From contig OY969604.1 in the NCBI GenBank assembly GCA_963701325.1, forward strand, positions 2,666,001 to 2,730,000: a DNA stretch of 64,000 nucleotides, read 5' to 3'. Shown here in pieces: positions 52,736-61,293 of this stretch (its first letter is position 1; every line of letters begins with the position of its first letter). Origin of the DNA: Bog-756 sp963701325 (GTDB taxonomy: Bacteria > Actinomycetota > Acidimicrobiia > Acidimicrobiales > RAAP-2). The notes below the pieces were generated by a model. The model searched no databases and had not been told where the DNA came from. It saw only the letters and a list, made by a program, of their open reading frames with translations. A program made the translations under genes and the position numbers.

Positions 52736-53532
52736 CCTCGACCGCCAACGGGGCGTCGTTCGATTTCAACGTGCTGATGGTCATGGCCCTGCCCATCATG
52801 CTGGGCGTGTGGGTCTACCTCGGATACGCCATCGTCACCTGGCGAGCCTCGCGAGGTGGGGCGGATCCGGTCGGCGGAGCGAAGGCGCGCGGCCATCTGA
52901 ACATCCAGACGGGATGGATCGCCGTGACCACCGTGATCGTGCTCTTCCTAGCCGGCTTCGGGACCTACGAGCTCGTGCAGCCCGAGGGAGCAGGCGGGGG
53001 CCAGGGCCCGAACCCAATCTGGACGCCCGCGTCGCATACCGTGCTCGACGTCCAGGTCATCGGCCAGCAGTGGAAGTGGACCTACCGATACCCCTCGTTC
53101 GGCGGCTTCGAGACCAACCAGCTGGTGATCCCCGAGAACACCACGGTCGCCTTCAACGTGACGTCGCTCGACGTCATCCACAGTTTCTGGGCGTATCAGC
53201 TGGGTGTCAAAGCCGACGCCAACCCGGGCCAGGACAACGTGGCCTTCACCACGCCGACGCAGCTCGGCACCTTCATTGTCAGGTGCGCCGAGCTCTGCGG
53301 GCTCTGGCACGGTGCGATGTACAACTCGGGGACTGTCGTGTCGCCGACGACCTTCGAGACCTGGGCCAAGACGACCCAGAAGCAGCTGGCAGCCAACACC
53401 AAGCTGCTGCCGCCCTATGCCACCACGTACATCCCCGATGCCAACGGCGCCGATGGCGGCTACTACCCGGACAACGTCGACCCCTACAGCAATGTACAGA
53501 CTTATGGGGCTCCCCAGCCCGCGGGGGGATGA
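52693..53532 (+). CDS. coxB: Cytochrome c oxidase subunit II (5' end frameshifted)
   Basis: Carries the CuA centre that accepts electrons from cytochrome c or a cupredoxin. It has a membrane helix at FNVLMVMALPIMLGVWVYLGY, a second at WIAVTTVIVLFLAGF, then WKWTYRYPSF, the His ligand in DVIHSFW and the complete CuA motif CAELCGLWHGAM. GTG 52693 opens this frame, but the true N-terminus is probably the fragment at 52565, one base out of phase. 279 residues as read. ctaD follows after 59 nt. Confidence 0.85.
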   Translation: MAVFVEPHVPPGRMTSTANGASFDFNVLMVMALPIMLGVWVYLGYAIVTWRASRGGADPVGGAKARGHLNIQTGWIAVTTVIVLFLAGFGTYELVQPEGAGGGQGPNPIWTPASHTVLDVQVIGQQWKWTYRYPSFGGFETNQLVIPENTTVAFNVTSLDVIHSFWAYQLGVKADANPGQDNVAFTTPTQLGTFIVRCAELCGLWHGAMYNSGTVVSPTTFETWAKTTQKQLAANTKLLPPYATTYIPDANGADGGYYPDNVDPYSNVQTYGAPQPAGG

Positions 53533-53591
53533 ACCATGACTGCAACCGAACCCACAGCGTCCCTGTCGCTGGAAAGAGGTGACTGAACGCC

Positions 53592-55601
53592 ATGGCCATC
53601 GACACCCCCGACACGGCGACAGAGCTCTCGGCCTCCGGCTTCTATCCGGGCGAGACGCCCCTGCATCCCCCAGTCCCGATCATCGGCTCGCCGTGGTTCC
53701 GGCCCCACATCCTGTGGGCCATAGGCGGTGGCGCGGGCGGCTATCTGATCGGCCACTGGCTGGGCAACCTCATCTACGGCGGCCAGCCGGTGCCTCAGGA
53801 CACCGGCCAGAACAACGTGGCCACGGTGTTCGCGCTGGTCTTCCTGGTGATCGGCTGGCTCGCCGGTATCGGAGCGCTGAAATACCCGCTGCTGAAGCTC
53901 GTCGGCCGGGAGCCTGCGCCCGCGCTGCCTGAAACCAGCTGGACCCGCTACTTCAAGATGACCGAGGACCACAAGGTCGTCGGGATGCAATACACGGTCG
54001 GCGTCCTGCTGTTCCTGTTCACCGGCGGCTTCTTCGCGATGCTCATCCGCACCGAGCTGCTCAGCCCGACCAACCACATCTTCGGCCCGGGTACCTACAT
54101 CGCCATCGTGTCAGAGCACGGCACCATCATGATGATGATGGCTTCGTCAGCGGTGGTCGGGACACTGGGAAACTGGCTCGTCCCCCTCATGATCGGGGCC
54201 CGGCGAATGGCGTTCCCGAGAGTGGAGGCCTTCTCTTTCTGGATCTTCATGGCCGGCTACGTCGTGATCCTGACAGCCCCATTCCTCGGCGGGTTCCAGA
54301 CCGGCTGGACCGGGTACGCACCGCTGCAGACCCAGTCGTTCGCCGGTATGGACTCCTACCTGGTGGGTTTCGCCACCATCGGCATCGGGATGATCGCAGC
54401 CGGCTTCAACCTCGGGGCGACCATCATCAATTACCGGGCGCCCGGCATGACCTGGAGCCGCGTACCCATCTTCGTCTGGGGGATCCTCGCGACCTGCGCC
54501 CTGCTGACCCTGGCCACCCCGACGTTGGTCGTCGCGGGCCTGTTCGGTGTCCTCGATCGGACCGCCCAGACCGCCTTCTTCGTCAACGAGCACGGCGGCA
54601 GCAACTTCTTGTGGCAGAACCTCTTCTGGTTCTTCGGCCATCCCGAGGTCTACATCATGGCGCTGCCCGGATTCGGCATCGTCATGGAGATCCTCCCAGT
54701 CTTCACCCGCAAACCGCTGTTCGCGTACAAGGTGGCTGCCGCCGGGATGCTCGGAGTCGCCCTGCTCTCCTTCTTCGTCTGGCAGCACCACCTCTTCCAG
54801 AGCGGGATCAACCCGGACATGCGTCCGCTGTTCATGCTCACGACCGAGCTGATCTCGATCCCAACAGGGTTCTTGTTCCTGGTCACCCTGGGAACGCTCT
54901 GGAAGGCGAAGATACGCTTCGAACCCCCGATGCTCTTCGCATTGGGCATGCTGTTCAATTTCCTCATCGGGGGCGTCACCGGCGTCTTCCTCTCTGACGT
55001 GCCGGTCAATGTGACGGTCCACGGGAGCTTCTTCGTGTTGGCGCACTTCCACTACACGATCATGGGCGGGTTGATCTTCGCCTTCTTCGGTGGCCTCTAT
55101 TTCTGGCTGCCGAAGATGACCGGGGTCACGCTGAACCGGAAACTCAGTATTTGGCACTTCTGGACGTTCTTCATCTTCTTCAACATGACCTTCTTCCCCC
55201 TCTTCTTCGTCGGCATCCTCGGCCAACCGCGGCGCGTCTTCGAATATGCCCAGAACCTGCAGCCGTGGAACGACTTCTCGTCGATCAGCGCCTATCTGCT
55301 CGGCGCCTCGTTCTTCTTCTTCATCTGCAATTTCATCTGGTCGGTGTTCATCGAACCCAAGCGCGCACCGCAGAACCCGTGGAGCTCGCTGGGCTTGGAG
55401 TGGCAGACCCCGACCCCCGTGCCGTGGTTCAACTTCGATCGGATTCCGATCGTGTTGTCCGACCCCTATCACTACGGTGAGCCCGACGCCCCGAAGGTCG
55501 CCGACCTGGGCGGGGGAGAGTTGGTCGGGGCCGGCACATCGGGGACATCGCCACCAGCCGGAACTGCGGGGGGCGCGGGCTCACCCCCGCCGGAACAGTG
55601 A
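53592..55601 (+). CDS. ctaD: Cytochrome c oxidase subunit I, divergent in proton-channel residues
   Basis: The heme-copper oxygen-reducing subunit: 669 residues, at least 12 helices plus two extra N-terminal ones. All metal ligands are seen: H176 (heme a), H350-P-E352-V-Y354, H399-H400 (CuB), H485 (heme a3) and H487 (heme a). However, the D-channel entry motif APDMAFPRxNN reads ARRMAFPRVEA (R205, E212), and the K-channel motif IPTGIK reads IPTGFL (L428). A Gly/Pro-rich tail ends the protein. AGAGG lies 14 nt upstream of ATG. It is catalytically plausible, with a non-canonical proton path. Confidence 0.93.
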   Translation: MAIDTPDTATELSASGFYPGETPLHPPVPIIGSPWFRPHILWAIGGGAGGYLIGHWLGNLIYGGQPVPQDTGQNNVATVFALVFLVIGWLAGIGALKYPLLKLVGREPAPALPETSWTRYFKMTEDHKVVGMQYTVGVLLFLFTGGFFAMLIRTELLSPTNHIFGPGTYIAIVSEHGTIMMMMASSAVVGTLGNWLVPLMIGARRMAFPRVEAFSFWIFMAGYVVILTAPFLGGFQTGWTGYAPLQTQSFAGMDSYLVGFATIGIGMIAAGFNLGATIINYRAPGMTWSRVPIFVWGILATCALLTLATPTLVVAGLFGVLDRTAQTAFFVNEHGGSNFLWQNLFWFFGHPEVYIMALPGFGIVMEILPVFTRKPLFAYKVAAAGMLGVALLSFFVWQHHLFQSGINPDMRPLFMLTTELISIPTGFLFLVTLGTLWKAKIRFEPPMLFALGMLFNFLIGGVTGVFLSDVPVNVTVHGSFFVLAHFHYTIMGGLIFAFFGGLYFWLPKMTGVTLNRKLSIWHFWTFFIFFNMTFFPLFFVGILGQPRRVFEYAQNLQPWNDFSSISAYLLGASFFFFICNFIWSVFIEPKRAPQNPWSSLGLEWQTPTPVPWFNFDRIPIVLSDPYHYGEPDAPKVADLGGGELVGAGTSGTSPPAGTAGGAGSPPPEQ

Positions 55602-55612
55602 GCGGAGAGGCA

Positions 55613-56281
55613 ATGGCTGACGGAGTGCTTTCCGAGGAATCCTTCCCGGTTCTGAAGGAGACGCCGGAGGAGGTCGCCTTCGAGTTGCGCGCTCACGAAG
55701 GGGCGCTGTGGACCGGCGGTCGTCTGCTCATCGGCATCTGGACGTTCGCCTTCGCCGCGCTGGCCTTCGCCTACTTCTACCTGCGCTCGGCCAACAACGA
55801 GAACCTGTGGCGCCCCGGCGGGGTCACTGCGCCCACTGGCACGGGGGCGGCCATCTTCGCCATCACGGTGGCGAGTGCCTTCCTGGTCATCTTCGGGTAC
55901 CGGCGCTTCCGCCGGGGACTGGTGCTCGACTGGGAGGTGGCGGGCTGGACGGCCGTCATCGGGGCCCTGATCGCGATCGGCCTCCAGATCTGGCAGCTCA
56001 CCCAGCTGCCCTTCTTCCCCGGCTCCAGCGGGTATGCCTCGTGTTTCATCGGCTGGGCGGGGCTCAATATCGCCCTGATCCTGAGCGGGCTCTACTGGAT
56101 CGAGACCTCTCTCGCCCGGCAACGGCGTCTGCGCCGGGCGGCCGCGGAGGACGGAGGCACCGCCCACTCGGCCCTGCCCACGGCCCGCCTCTTCCGGATC
56201 AGCCTCGAGGGTTGCGCCTACTTCTGGGGGTTCATCGCTGTCGTCAGCGCGTTCTTCTGGGTACTGTTCTACGTGATGTGA
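55613..56281 (+). CDS. ctaE: Cytochrome c oxidase subunit III
   Basis: A 222-residue membrane protein with about five helices and the subunit III pattern (GGRLLIGIWTFAFAALAFAYFYLR; a C-terminal EGCAYFWGFIAVVSAFFWVLFYV). ATG 55613 has GGAGAGG just upstream. It lies 11 nt after ctaD and so is cotranscribed and translationally close. Confidence 0.88.
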   Translation: MADGVLSEESFPVLKETPEEVAFELRAHEGALWTGGRLLIGIWTFAFAALAFAYFYLRSANNENLWRPGGVTAPTGTGAAIFAITVASAFLVIFGYRRFRRGLVLDWEVAGWTAVIGALIAIGLQIWQLTQLPFFPGSSGYASCFIGWAGLNIALILSGLYWIETSLARQRRLRRAAAEDGGTAHSALPTARLFRISLEGCAYFWGFIAVVSAFFWVLFYVM

Positions 56282-56297
56282 GCCGAGAGGAGCCGGC

Positions 56298-56462
56298 ATG
56301 ATCGACGTGATCAACCCCATGTCATCCAACTCCTATTACGGGACCCAGGCCCTCACCATGGCCATCCCGTTGGGGACCCTGTGTGTGGTCCTGTTGTGGG
56401 GCTTCTTCCAGCGGCGTTCGTCGAGAGAGGCGGAGGAGCCGCCGAGCAGCGGCTCCTCGTGA
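56298..56462 (+). CDS. Small single-helix membrane protein, likely oxidase accessory subunit
   Basis: A 54-residue frame: MIDVINPMSSNSYYGTQ, then one membrane helix (ALTMAIPLGTLCVVLLWGFF) and an Arg- and Glu/Ser-rich cytoplasmic end. GAGAGGAG precedes the ATG. It is 16 nt after ctaE and overlaps the next gene (GTGA), which strongly supports real coding despite its size. It resembles subunit IV-type small oxidase partners in layout only. Confidence 0.75.
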   Translation: MIDVINPMSSNSYYGTQALTMAIPLGTLCVVLLWGFFQRRSSREAEEPPSSGSS

Positions 56463-57187
56463 TCCCCAACCACAGGTCGGCCTGGCTCGCCGCCTGCGGC
56501 GTCCTGCTCGTCGCGGTGGCCATCCTCCCTCCCCTGGGCACGCTGGCCGGCCGCTACGAGTGGGTCGAAGCCCTGCAGTTCGCGATCCTCGCCGTCGTCG
56601 CCCCGGCGCTCGTGGTGATGGGTGCCCCGTGGCGGACCCTGCGCGTCAGGCCCTCGACGCTCGACCGACTGGCTGACGGCCGGCGGCGGCATCCAGAGAT
56701 GCTCCGCAGCGTCGGCTTCCTTTGCGTCGACCTCGTGGTGATCGTGCTGTGGCGCACGCCGGCGGCTGTCGACGCCCTGTCGGGCCGCCGCTGGCTGGTC
56801 GCAGTCGAGGCCGCCAGTCTGGTCGTGGTGGGCGCCGGACTGTGGTTCGAGCTGGTCGAATCGGCCCCCCTGGTCCCCCGGTCACCGTATCCGCGTCGGG
56901 TCGCGCTGGCCGCACTGGCCATGTGGACGATCTGGACCATCGCCTACGTGGAGGCCATGTCGACCGCACCGTGGTACCGGGTCTTCCACCACGTCGCCGG
57001 TTCCGGACTCAGCGGATCGGCGGATCACCAACTGTCGGCGGCGGTCCTCTGGGCCGTCACGGCGGGCGCCTTCATGCCGGTCATCTTCTGGAATCTCGTG
57101 CAATGGCTCCGGAGCGAGGACGATGCCGACGATGAGCTGCATCGCCTCCTGCGGGAGGAGCGACGGCGGTCCGCGGGCGTGCTCTGA
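56459..57187 (+). CDS. Second CtaG-like oxidase assembly protein
   Basis: A 242-residue polytopic protein with the CtaG-family order: VEALQFAILAVVAPALVVMGAPW, LVVIVLWRTPAAVDALSG, a central helix and a C-terminal ADHQLSAAVLWAVTAGAFMPVIFW. Some histidines of the upstream ctaG are replaced (VEALQF rather than FEHLL, LWRTP rather than LWHVP), suggesting a changed metal role. GTG 56459 overlaps the 54-aa gene. Confidence 0.75.
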   Translation: MIPNHRSAWLAACGVLLVAVAILPPLGTLAGRYEWVEALQFAILAVVAPALVVMGAPWRTLRVRPSTLDRLADGRRRHPEMLRSVGFLCVDLVVIVLWRTPAAVDALSGRRWLVAVEAASLVVVGAGLWFELVESAPLVPRSPYPRRVALAALAMWTIWTIAYVEAMSTAPWYRVFHHVAGSGLSGSADHQLSAAVLWAVTAGAFMPVIFWNLVQWLRSEDDADDELHRLLREERRRSAGVL

Positions 57188-57208
57188 TCACCTGAGGCGA
57201 GCTGCTGG

Positions 57209-57871
57209 CTATGACGTTGACGGTGCAGGAATCTCGGGGAGGTTGAGCGCGGCGACTTTCGCGTCGAGCATCCGATCGATGGCTTGCACCGACGCGTCGG
57301 CGGCGGCCCGGTCCGACGCCATCATGCGCCGGTCCTTGGCCAGCGCGCCGAGGGCAGCTGCGTTGCCCGGATCGGTCGAGAGCGTCTGAATCGCGTCGAT
57401 GGCGCCGAGCGCGTCGGATGTCGACCACAGGGTGACCGAGTTCACGATGTTCCCGAGCTGCTTGCCCGCCGCTGACCCGGGCACGTCGATATCCGACAAG
57501 CTGAAGATCGAGTCGTTCGTGAACGAGCATGCCGTCTGATCGTCGTTCAGCATCCCCGGGACGCTGGCTCGGTCGGAGATCGTGAGCGAGTTGTGGGTCT
57601 GGTCGGCGTAGATCGTGAAGGCCTCGCCCGCCGCGAACACGCACGGTGAGATGTCGTCGTTGACCTCCCTGATCAATGCGGTTGCGCTGGCGATGTTGCT
57701 GGCGCGCGAGGCGTGCGACGGGAGGTCGGTGATGACCGTGATGGCCAAGATCACGATCACACAGGCAGCGAGGATCACGTTTCGTCGCCGGTACCACGGA
57801 CCCGGGCCCGATGCCCCGGTGTCCGTCGGAGTTGCCGCCTTCCGTGTCCCGTCGGGGTCCGTCATCGGCAT
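57209..57871 (-). CDS. Hypothetical membrane-anchored protein
   Basis: 220 residues: a cytoplasmic Pro/Thr/Gly-rich start, one membrane helix (about residues 32-48) and an external helical domain with two Cys (SPCVFAA; TACSFTN). I do not recognise the family. It is the last gene of a minus-strand run with SCO and TlpA genes (7 nt from the SCO gene), so it may take part in oxidase or copper maturation. Confidence 0.65.
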   Translation of the reverse strand: MPMTDPDGTRKAATPTDTGASGPGPWYRRRNVILAACVIVILAITVITDLPSHASRASNIASATALIREVNDDISPCVFAAGEAFTIYADQTHNSLTISDRASVPGMLNDDQTACSFTNDSIFSLSDIDVPGSAAGKQLGNIVNSVTLWSTSDALGAIDAIQTLSTDPGNAAALGALAKDRRMMASDRAAADASVQAIDRMLDAKVAALNLPEIPAPSTS

Positions 57872-57878
57872 GAGACCG

Positions 57879-58706
57879 TCATGAGGAGCGGGGGAGCAGG
57901 CTCGCGGCGTAGCCGGCGATCCCGTCGGCCGAGCGGCTCACGCTCGAGGGTGGAAGGCTGAACGCGCCCGTCGAGCTCTGGTCGGCCACGGGAGTGACCC
58001 GGATCCTCAGTCGCCCCCTCGGATCCACGAAGTAGATGACGTTGTTGTGGGCCACGATTCCCGATGTGGTCGACACATTGATCGTGACACCGTAGCTGCG
58101 CCAGACGGCGTCGAGGGCAGCCAACGGCCCGGTCAGGAAGTGCCAGTTGCTCAGAGCGGACAGTCCGGTCAGGGTGACGGCGGCAGGTGGGGGGTCAGTG
58201 GCCGTTTGCAGGGGATCCGTGTTCACCGTGAGGAAGACGACCCGGGAGCGGTTGGCTCCGAGATCGGCATCGGCGCTGGTGATATCGGCGGCCAGTACCG
58301 GGCAGGCGTCAGTGCAGTCGGCGTCGAAGAAGGTGAGCACGACCACCTTGTTCCGTAGCTGGTCCAGGGAGACGAGTTGGCCGTTCTGGTCGGTGAGCGC
58401 TACGGCAGGCGCCTGGCTGGGGGCCAGAGACACGAGGCCCAAGAAGGCCGCCATCGAGGCCCGGAGCTCGGGCAGGGTAGTGGAGGGCGACCTGGTCGCG
58501 GGCGTCACCGCAGACGGGGTCGGGTTGAGCCCGACACTCGAGAAGACGCGCTCGAGCGCGGTGCCGCCCAGGGCGAGTACCGCGGCGACGATCACCGCGA
58601 TGATCACGACTCGGCGTGGAACCTTGGGGGCACCCTCTGCCAACGCGGCCGCACGGTCGACAGTGGGCGTCGCTGCAGGGTCGTCCATGACGTCGGAGTC
58701 GGTCAT
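57879..58706 (-). CDS. SCO1/SenC family copper chaperone
   Basis: A 275-residue membrane-anchored thioredoxin-fold protein. A membrane helix at about residues 31-51 precedes the SCO domain with DADCTDACP (Cx3C) and the copper His in IVAHNNVIYFVD. It is the second SCO domain in the island, possibly specialised for CuA of the adjacent oxidase. ATG 58706 overlaps the TlpA stop (ATGA). Confidence 0.87.
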   Translation of the reverse strand: MTDSDVMDDPAATPTVDRAAALAEGAPKVPRRVVIIAVIVAAVLALGGTALERVFSSVGLNPTPSAVTPATRSPSTTLPELRASMAAFLGLVSLAPSQAPAVALTDQNGQLVSLDQLRNKVVVLTFFDADCTDACPVLAADITSADADLGANRSRVVFLTVNTDPLQTATDPPPAAVTLTGLSALSNWHFLTGPLAALDAVWRSYGVTINVSTTSGIVAHNNVIYFVDPRGRLRIRVTPVADQSSTGAFSLPPSSVSRSADGIAGYAASLLPRSS

Positions 58707-59272
58707 CGTGGGTTGGACGCTCCCGTCGTGAGCCGCGTGATCCAGCCCGAGAGTTGCGCTGTCGACTGGGGTCCGAATGCGGCACCCACCACGCGACCGT
58801 CGCGCCCGATGAAATAGGTCGCCGGAAGAGCGGTCACCAGGTACTGGGTGGAGACCTGTGCCTTGGGATCGACGGCGACCGGATAGCTCGCGTGGGCTGT
58901 TGCCAACATGGCCTGAGCAGCCAAGGGTTTCTGGTCGTCGGAGTCGACACCGAGCACCGTGACCCCCGTTCCAGGGTCCCGTGCAATCGCAGCCAAGGCC
59001 GAGAGCTCTGGCTGGCAGTTCGAACACCACGAAGCGAAGAAGTTCACGACGACAGGGGTCTGGTGAAACTGGGAGAGGCTCAACGGTGGTCCTCCGCCGA
59101 GCGGGGCCAGTGAAAACCCTGGAGCCAGGGTCCCCGCGACCAGCACATTCGGAGTGGCTGCGGGGAAATGGAATGTCTTCGGAGCCGGCGTAGACCGCAT
59201 CGCCAATGCCACGACTGCCACGAGCGCGAGCGCGGCAACCACGCTGGCGAGCTTCCAGATCCGGTCGTTCAC
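58703..59272 (-). CDS. TlpA/ResA-like thioredoxin
   Basis: A 189-residue membrane-anchored thiol-disulfide oxidoreductase. One N-terminal helix (about residues 6-23) is followed by a thioredoxin domain with WCSNC and the cis-Pro region ALPATYFIG. Such proteins reduce the SCO or CuA cysteines or apocytochromes. I start at GTG 59272, just after the upstream stop; the longer ATG 59383 would overlap that gene by 110 nt. Confidence 0.85.
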   Translation of the reverse strand: MNDRIWKLASVVAALALVAVVALAMRSTPAPKTFHFPAATPNVLVAGTLAPGFSLAPLGGGPPLSLSQFHQTPVVVNFFASWCSNCQPELSALAAIARDPGTGVTVLGVDSDDQKPLAAQAMLATAHASYPVAVDPKAQVSTQYLVTALPATYFIGRDGRVVGAAFGPQSTAQLSGWITRLTTGASNPR

Positions 59273-59273
59273 C

Positions 59274-59552
59274 CTAGGAGACGTTTCGATATGGGTCCTC
59301 GAGCTCTTCCCACTCGGCAGGCCCCTCTTTGCGGGCGCGCCGTTCCTCGGGGTCTTCGTGGATGAGGTGCCACCAGCCGGCACCGGCGAAGATCGCGAAA
59401 CCGGGCCACTCGAACGTGTAGAACCAGCTCAGATCGTGACCGCCGAGCGCCCGTGTCGCCTGCCACCAACCGGCAGCCAAACAGCCGAGCACGACCACCA
59501 CGAACCCCAGGTGGAGCAGGCACGCTCTGCGGGACAGCCAGCGACTCCGCAC
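59274..59552 (-). CDS. Small two-helix membrane protein
   Basis: A 92-residue protein with helices at about residues 12-30 and 47-62 and a charged tail HEDPEERRARKEGPAEWEELEDPYRNVS. The TFEWPGFAIFAGAGWWHLIHEDP pattern is one I associate with actinobacterial genes near oxidase or SURF1-type functions, without a proven role. It heads the minus-strand TlpA-SCO run. Confidence 0.7.
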   Translation of the reverse strand: MRSRWLSRRACLLHLGFVVVVLGCLAAGWWQATRALGGHDLSWFYTFEWPGFAIFAGAGWWHLIHEDPEERRARKEGPAEWEELEDPYRNVS

Positions 59553-59640
59553 GGTGCGAGCTTACGTCTTCGCGCGCCGGTCGGCTGGCCGGGGCGGTGT
59601 CCCCGCTGGCACCACCGGGGCCGCCTGTAGCTTGGCCCGA

Positions 59641-61206
59641 CTACGGTCTGCGACCCGACTCGTCGAGCACGGTGTGCCCGCAGTTGTAGCCGGGAATGAA
59701 GGTGACCCCAGGGCCACCATGGCAGCCCGCGCCGCAGAGGAAGAGGCCCTCGATCGGCACCGGGTTGTCGGGCCAGCCGCGCGGGCCAGGTCGGAACGGA
59801 CCCATGAACTCGGGTTGCAGCAGTCCGTGGGTGAAGTCGCCCCCCGTGCACCCGAACATTCGCTCATAGGCATAGGCGGGGTAGGTGAACTGTCGATCGA
59901 CGAGATCGGGGAAGTTCGGCGCCTTCGCCGTGATCTTCTGCACGATGCGCGCCGCCATCTCGTCGCGCAACGTCGCCTGATGCGCATGGGTGGCGCCGAT
60001 CGGTGCATAGAAACCGAAGCTGCTCGCGACGTGTTTGCCCGCAGGTGCCAGCTCCTTGTCGCGGAGCGATGGAACGGAGAGGTTGAACGAGGGCGATTCC
60101 GGTACCAGGCCGCGCACGCATCCTTCGAAATCGAGCTGCATCTGCTCGGCGGTTCCGAAGAACGTCACGTTGTGGCGGAGATCGCCTTCGTTGAGGCTCT
60201 CGTATGGCTCGGCGTACTCGGGTAGCCCGTTGAGGGCGAAGTGGATCTGGAAATAGGCCGCCCGGTGGTCGATGGCGTCAATCCTCCGGATGAACGCGTC
60301 CGGCAGCACGTCCCGGTCGAGCAATTGGGTGAAGGTGGCCGTCGGGTCGAGGTTGGAGACCACCACCGGTGTAGTCACCACCTCGCCGTCGGAAAGAGCC
60401 ACTCCGGCAGCCCGGTCTCCGTCGAGGATGATCTTGGAGACCTTGACGTGGCGGCGGAGCTCGCCGCCGTGCTGCTCGAACAGCCCGCACAGGTGGTCGG
60501 AGATGGTGCCGATCCCTCCTCGCACCTTGGACATCGTCGCGTCGCCGGGCGAGGCCAGTGCGAAGGCGAGGCAGAGCGCGCTGCCTGGGGAATAGGGGCC
60601 GCGGTACGTGGAGTTGACCGACAGGAATGCCAGCATGCTGCGGACCTGGGCGTGTTTCTCGCGGTCGGGGAGGAAGCGGTCGACGACGTCCATGACGCTG
60701 CCGAACATGGCGATGCGGATGTCCTCGCGCTCCTTCTCGTTTGCCGCGCTGGCCCACATCTCGTCGAGTGACCGGGGTGGCCGCCGAACCTCGAAGCGTC
60801 CGATCGCCCGCGCTGGCGCCTCCGCCCAGGCCGCCACCTCGGCCATGCCCATGACCGCGTCGAGACCGAGCCGTTCGTTGAGGTGCTCGAGGAGCTGGTC
60901 GGCGTTGCTGTAGAGCAGGATCGGGGGCTGGCCGGGCTCGCCGATGGCGGCGGACTGCACCTCGGGCTCGTAGATGGGGCACGACGCGAGCCCGAGGTCG
61001 TCGTAGATCTCGCTCGGGACCGGAAACTGGATCGATCCGGCCAACTCGAACCGGTACCCGCGTGCCAACTCGGTGGTCGTCGCCATGCCTCCGATGAAAT
61101 GGTTCTTCTCCAGACAGAGGACCCGCATGCCGCCCTGCGCCATGACGACCGCCGCGGTCAGGCCGTTGTGGCCTGCACCGATCACGATTGCGTCGTAATC
61201 CGACAT
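59641..61206 (-). CDS. Phytoene desaturase-like FAD-dependent oxidoreductase
   Basis: A 521-residue flavoprotein of the CrtI/retinol saturase superfamily. The N-terminal dinucleotide fold IVIGAGHNGLTAAVVMAQGG and GGMATT are present, as is the C-terminal FAD block FLCGAGCHGGPGVTFIPGYNCG. ATG 61206 is used rather than GTG 61215. No phytoene synthase or other carotenoid gene is adjacent, so the substrate is open (carotenoid, isoprenoid or other lipid). Confidence 0.82.
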   Translation of the reverse strand: MSDYDAIVIGAGHNGLTAAVVMAQGGMRVLCLEKNHFIGGMATTTELARGYRFELAGSIQFPVPSEIYDDLGLASCPIYEPEVQSAAIGEPGQPPILLYSNADQLLEHLNERLGLDAVMGMAEVAAWAEAPARAIGRFEVRRPPRSLDEMWASAANEKEREDIRIAMFGSVMDVVDRFLPDREKHAQVRSMLAFLSVNSTYRGPYSPGSALCLAFALASPGDATMSKVRGGIGTISDHLCGLFEQHGGELRRHVKVSKIILDGDRAAGVALSDGEVVTTPVVVSNLDPTATFTQLLDRDVLPDAFIRRIDAIDHRAAYFQIHFALNGLPEYAEPYESLNEGDLRHNVTFFGTAEQMQLDFEGCVRGLVPESPSFNLSVPSLRDKELAPAGKHVASSFGFYAPIGATHAHQATLRDEMAARIVQKITAKAPNFPDLVDRQFTYPAYAYERMFGCTGGDFTHGLLQPEFMGPFRPGPRGWPDNPVPIEGLFLCGAGCHGGPGVTFIPGYNCGHTVLDESGRRP

Positions 61207-61293
61207 GCACGTCACCGTAGTGCAGGCCCCCGGGAGGAGAGGTCTCTGGTGATAGCTTCATCCCCGCCGAGCCGAGCCGCCGAAGGAGGGTCC

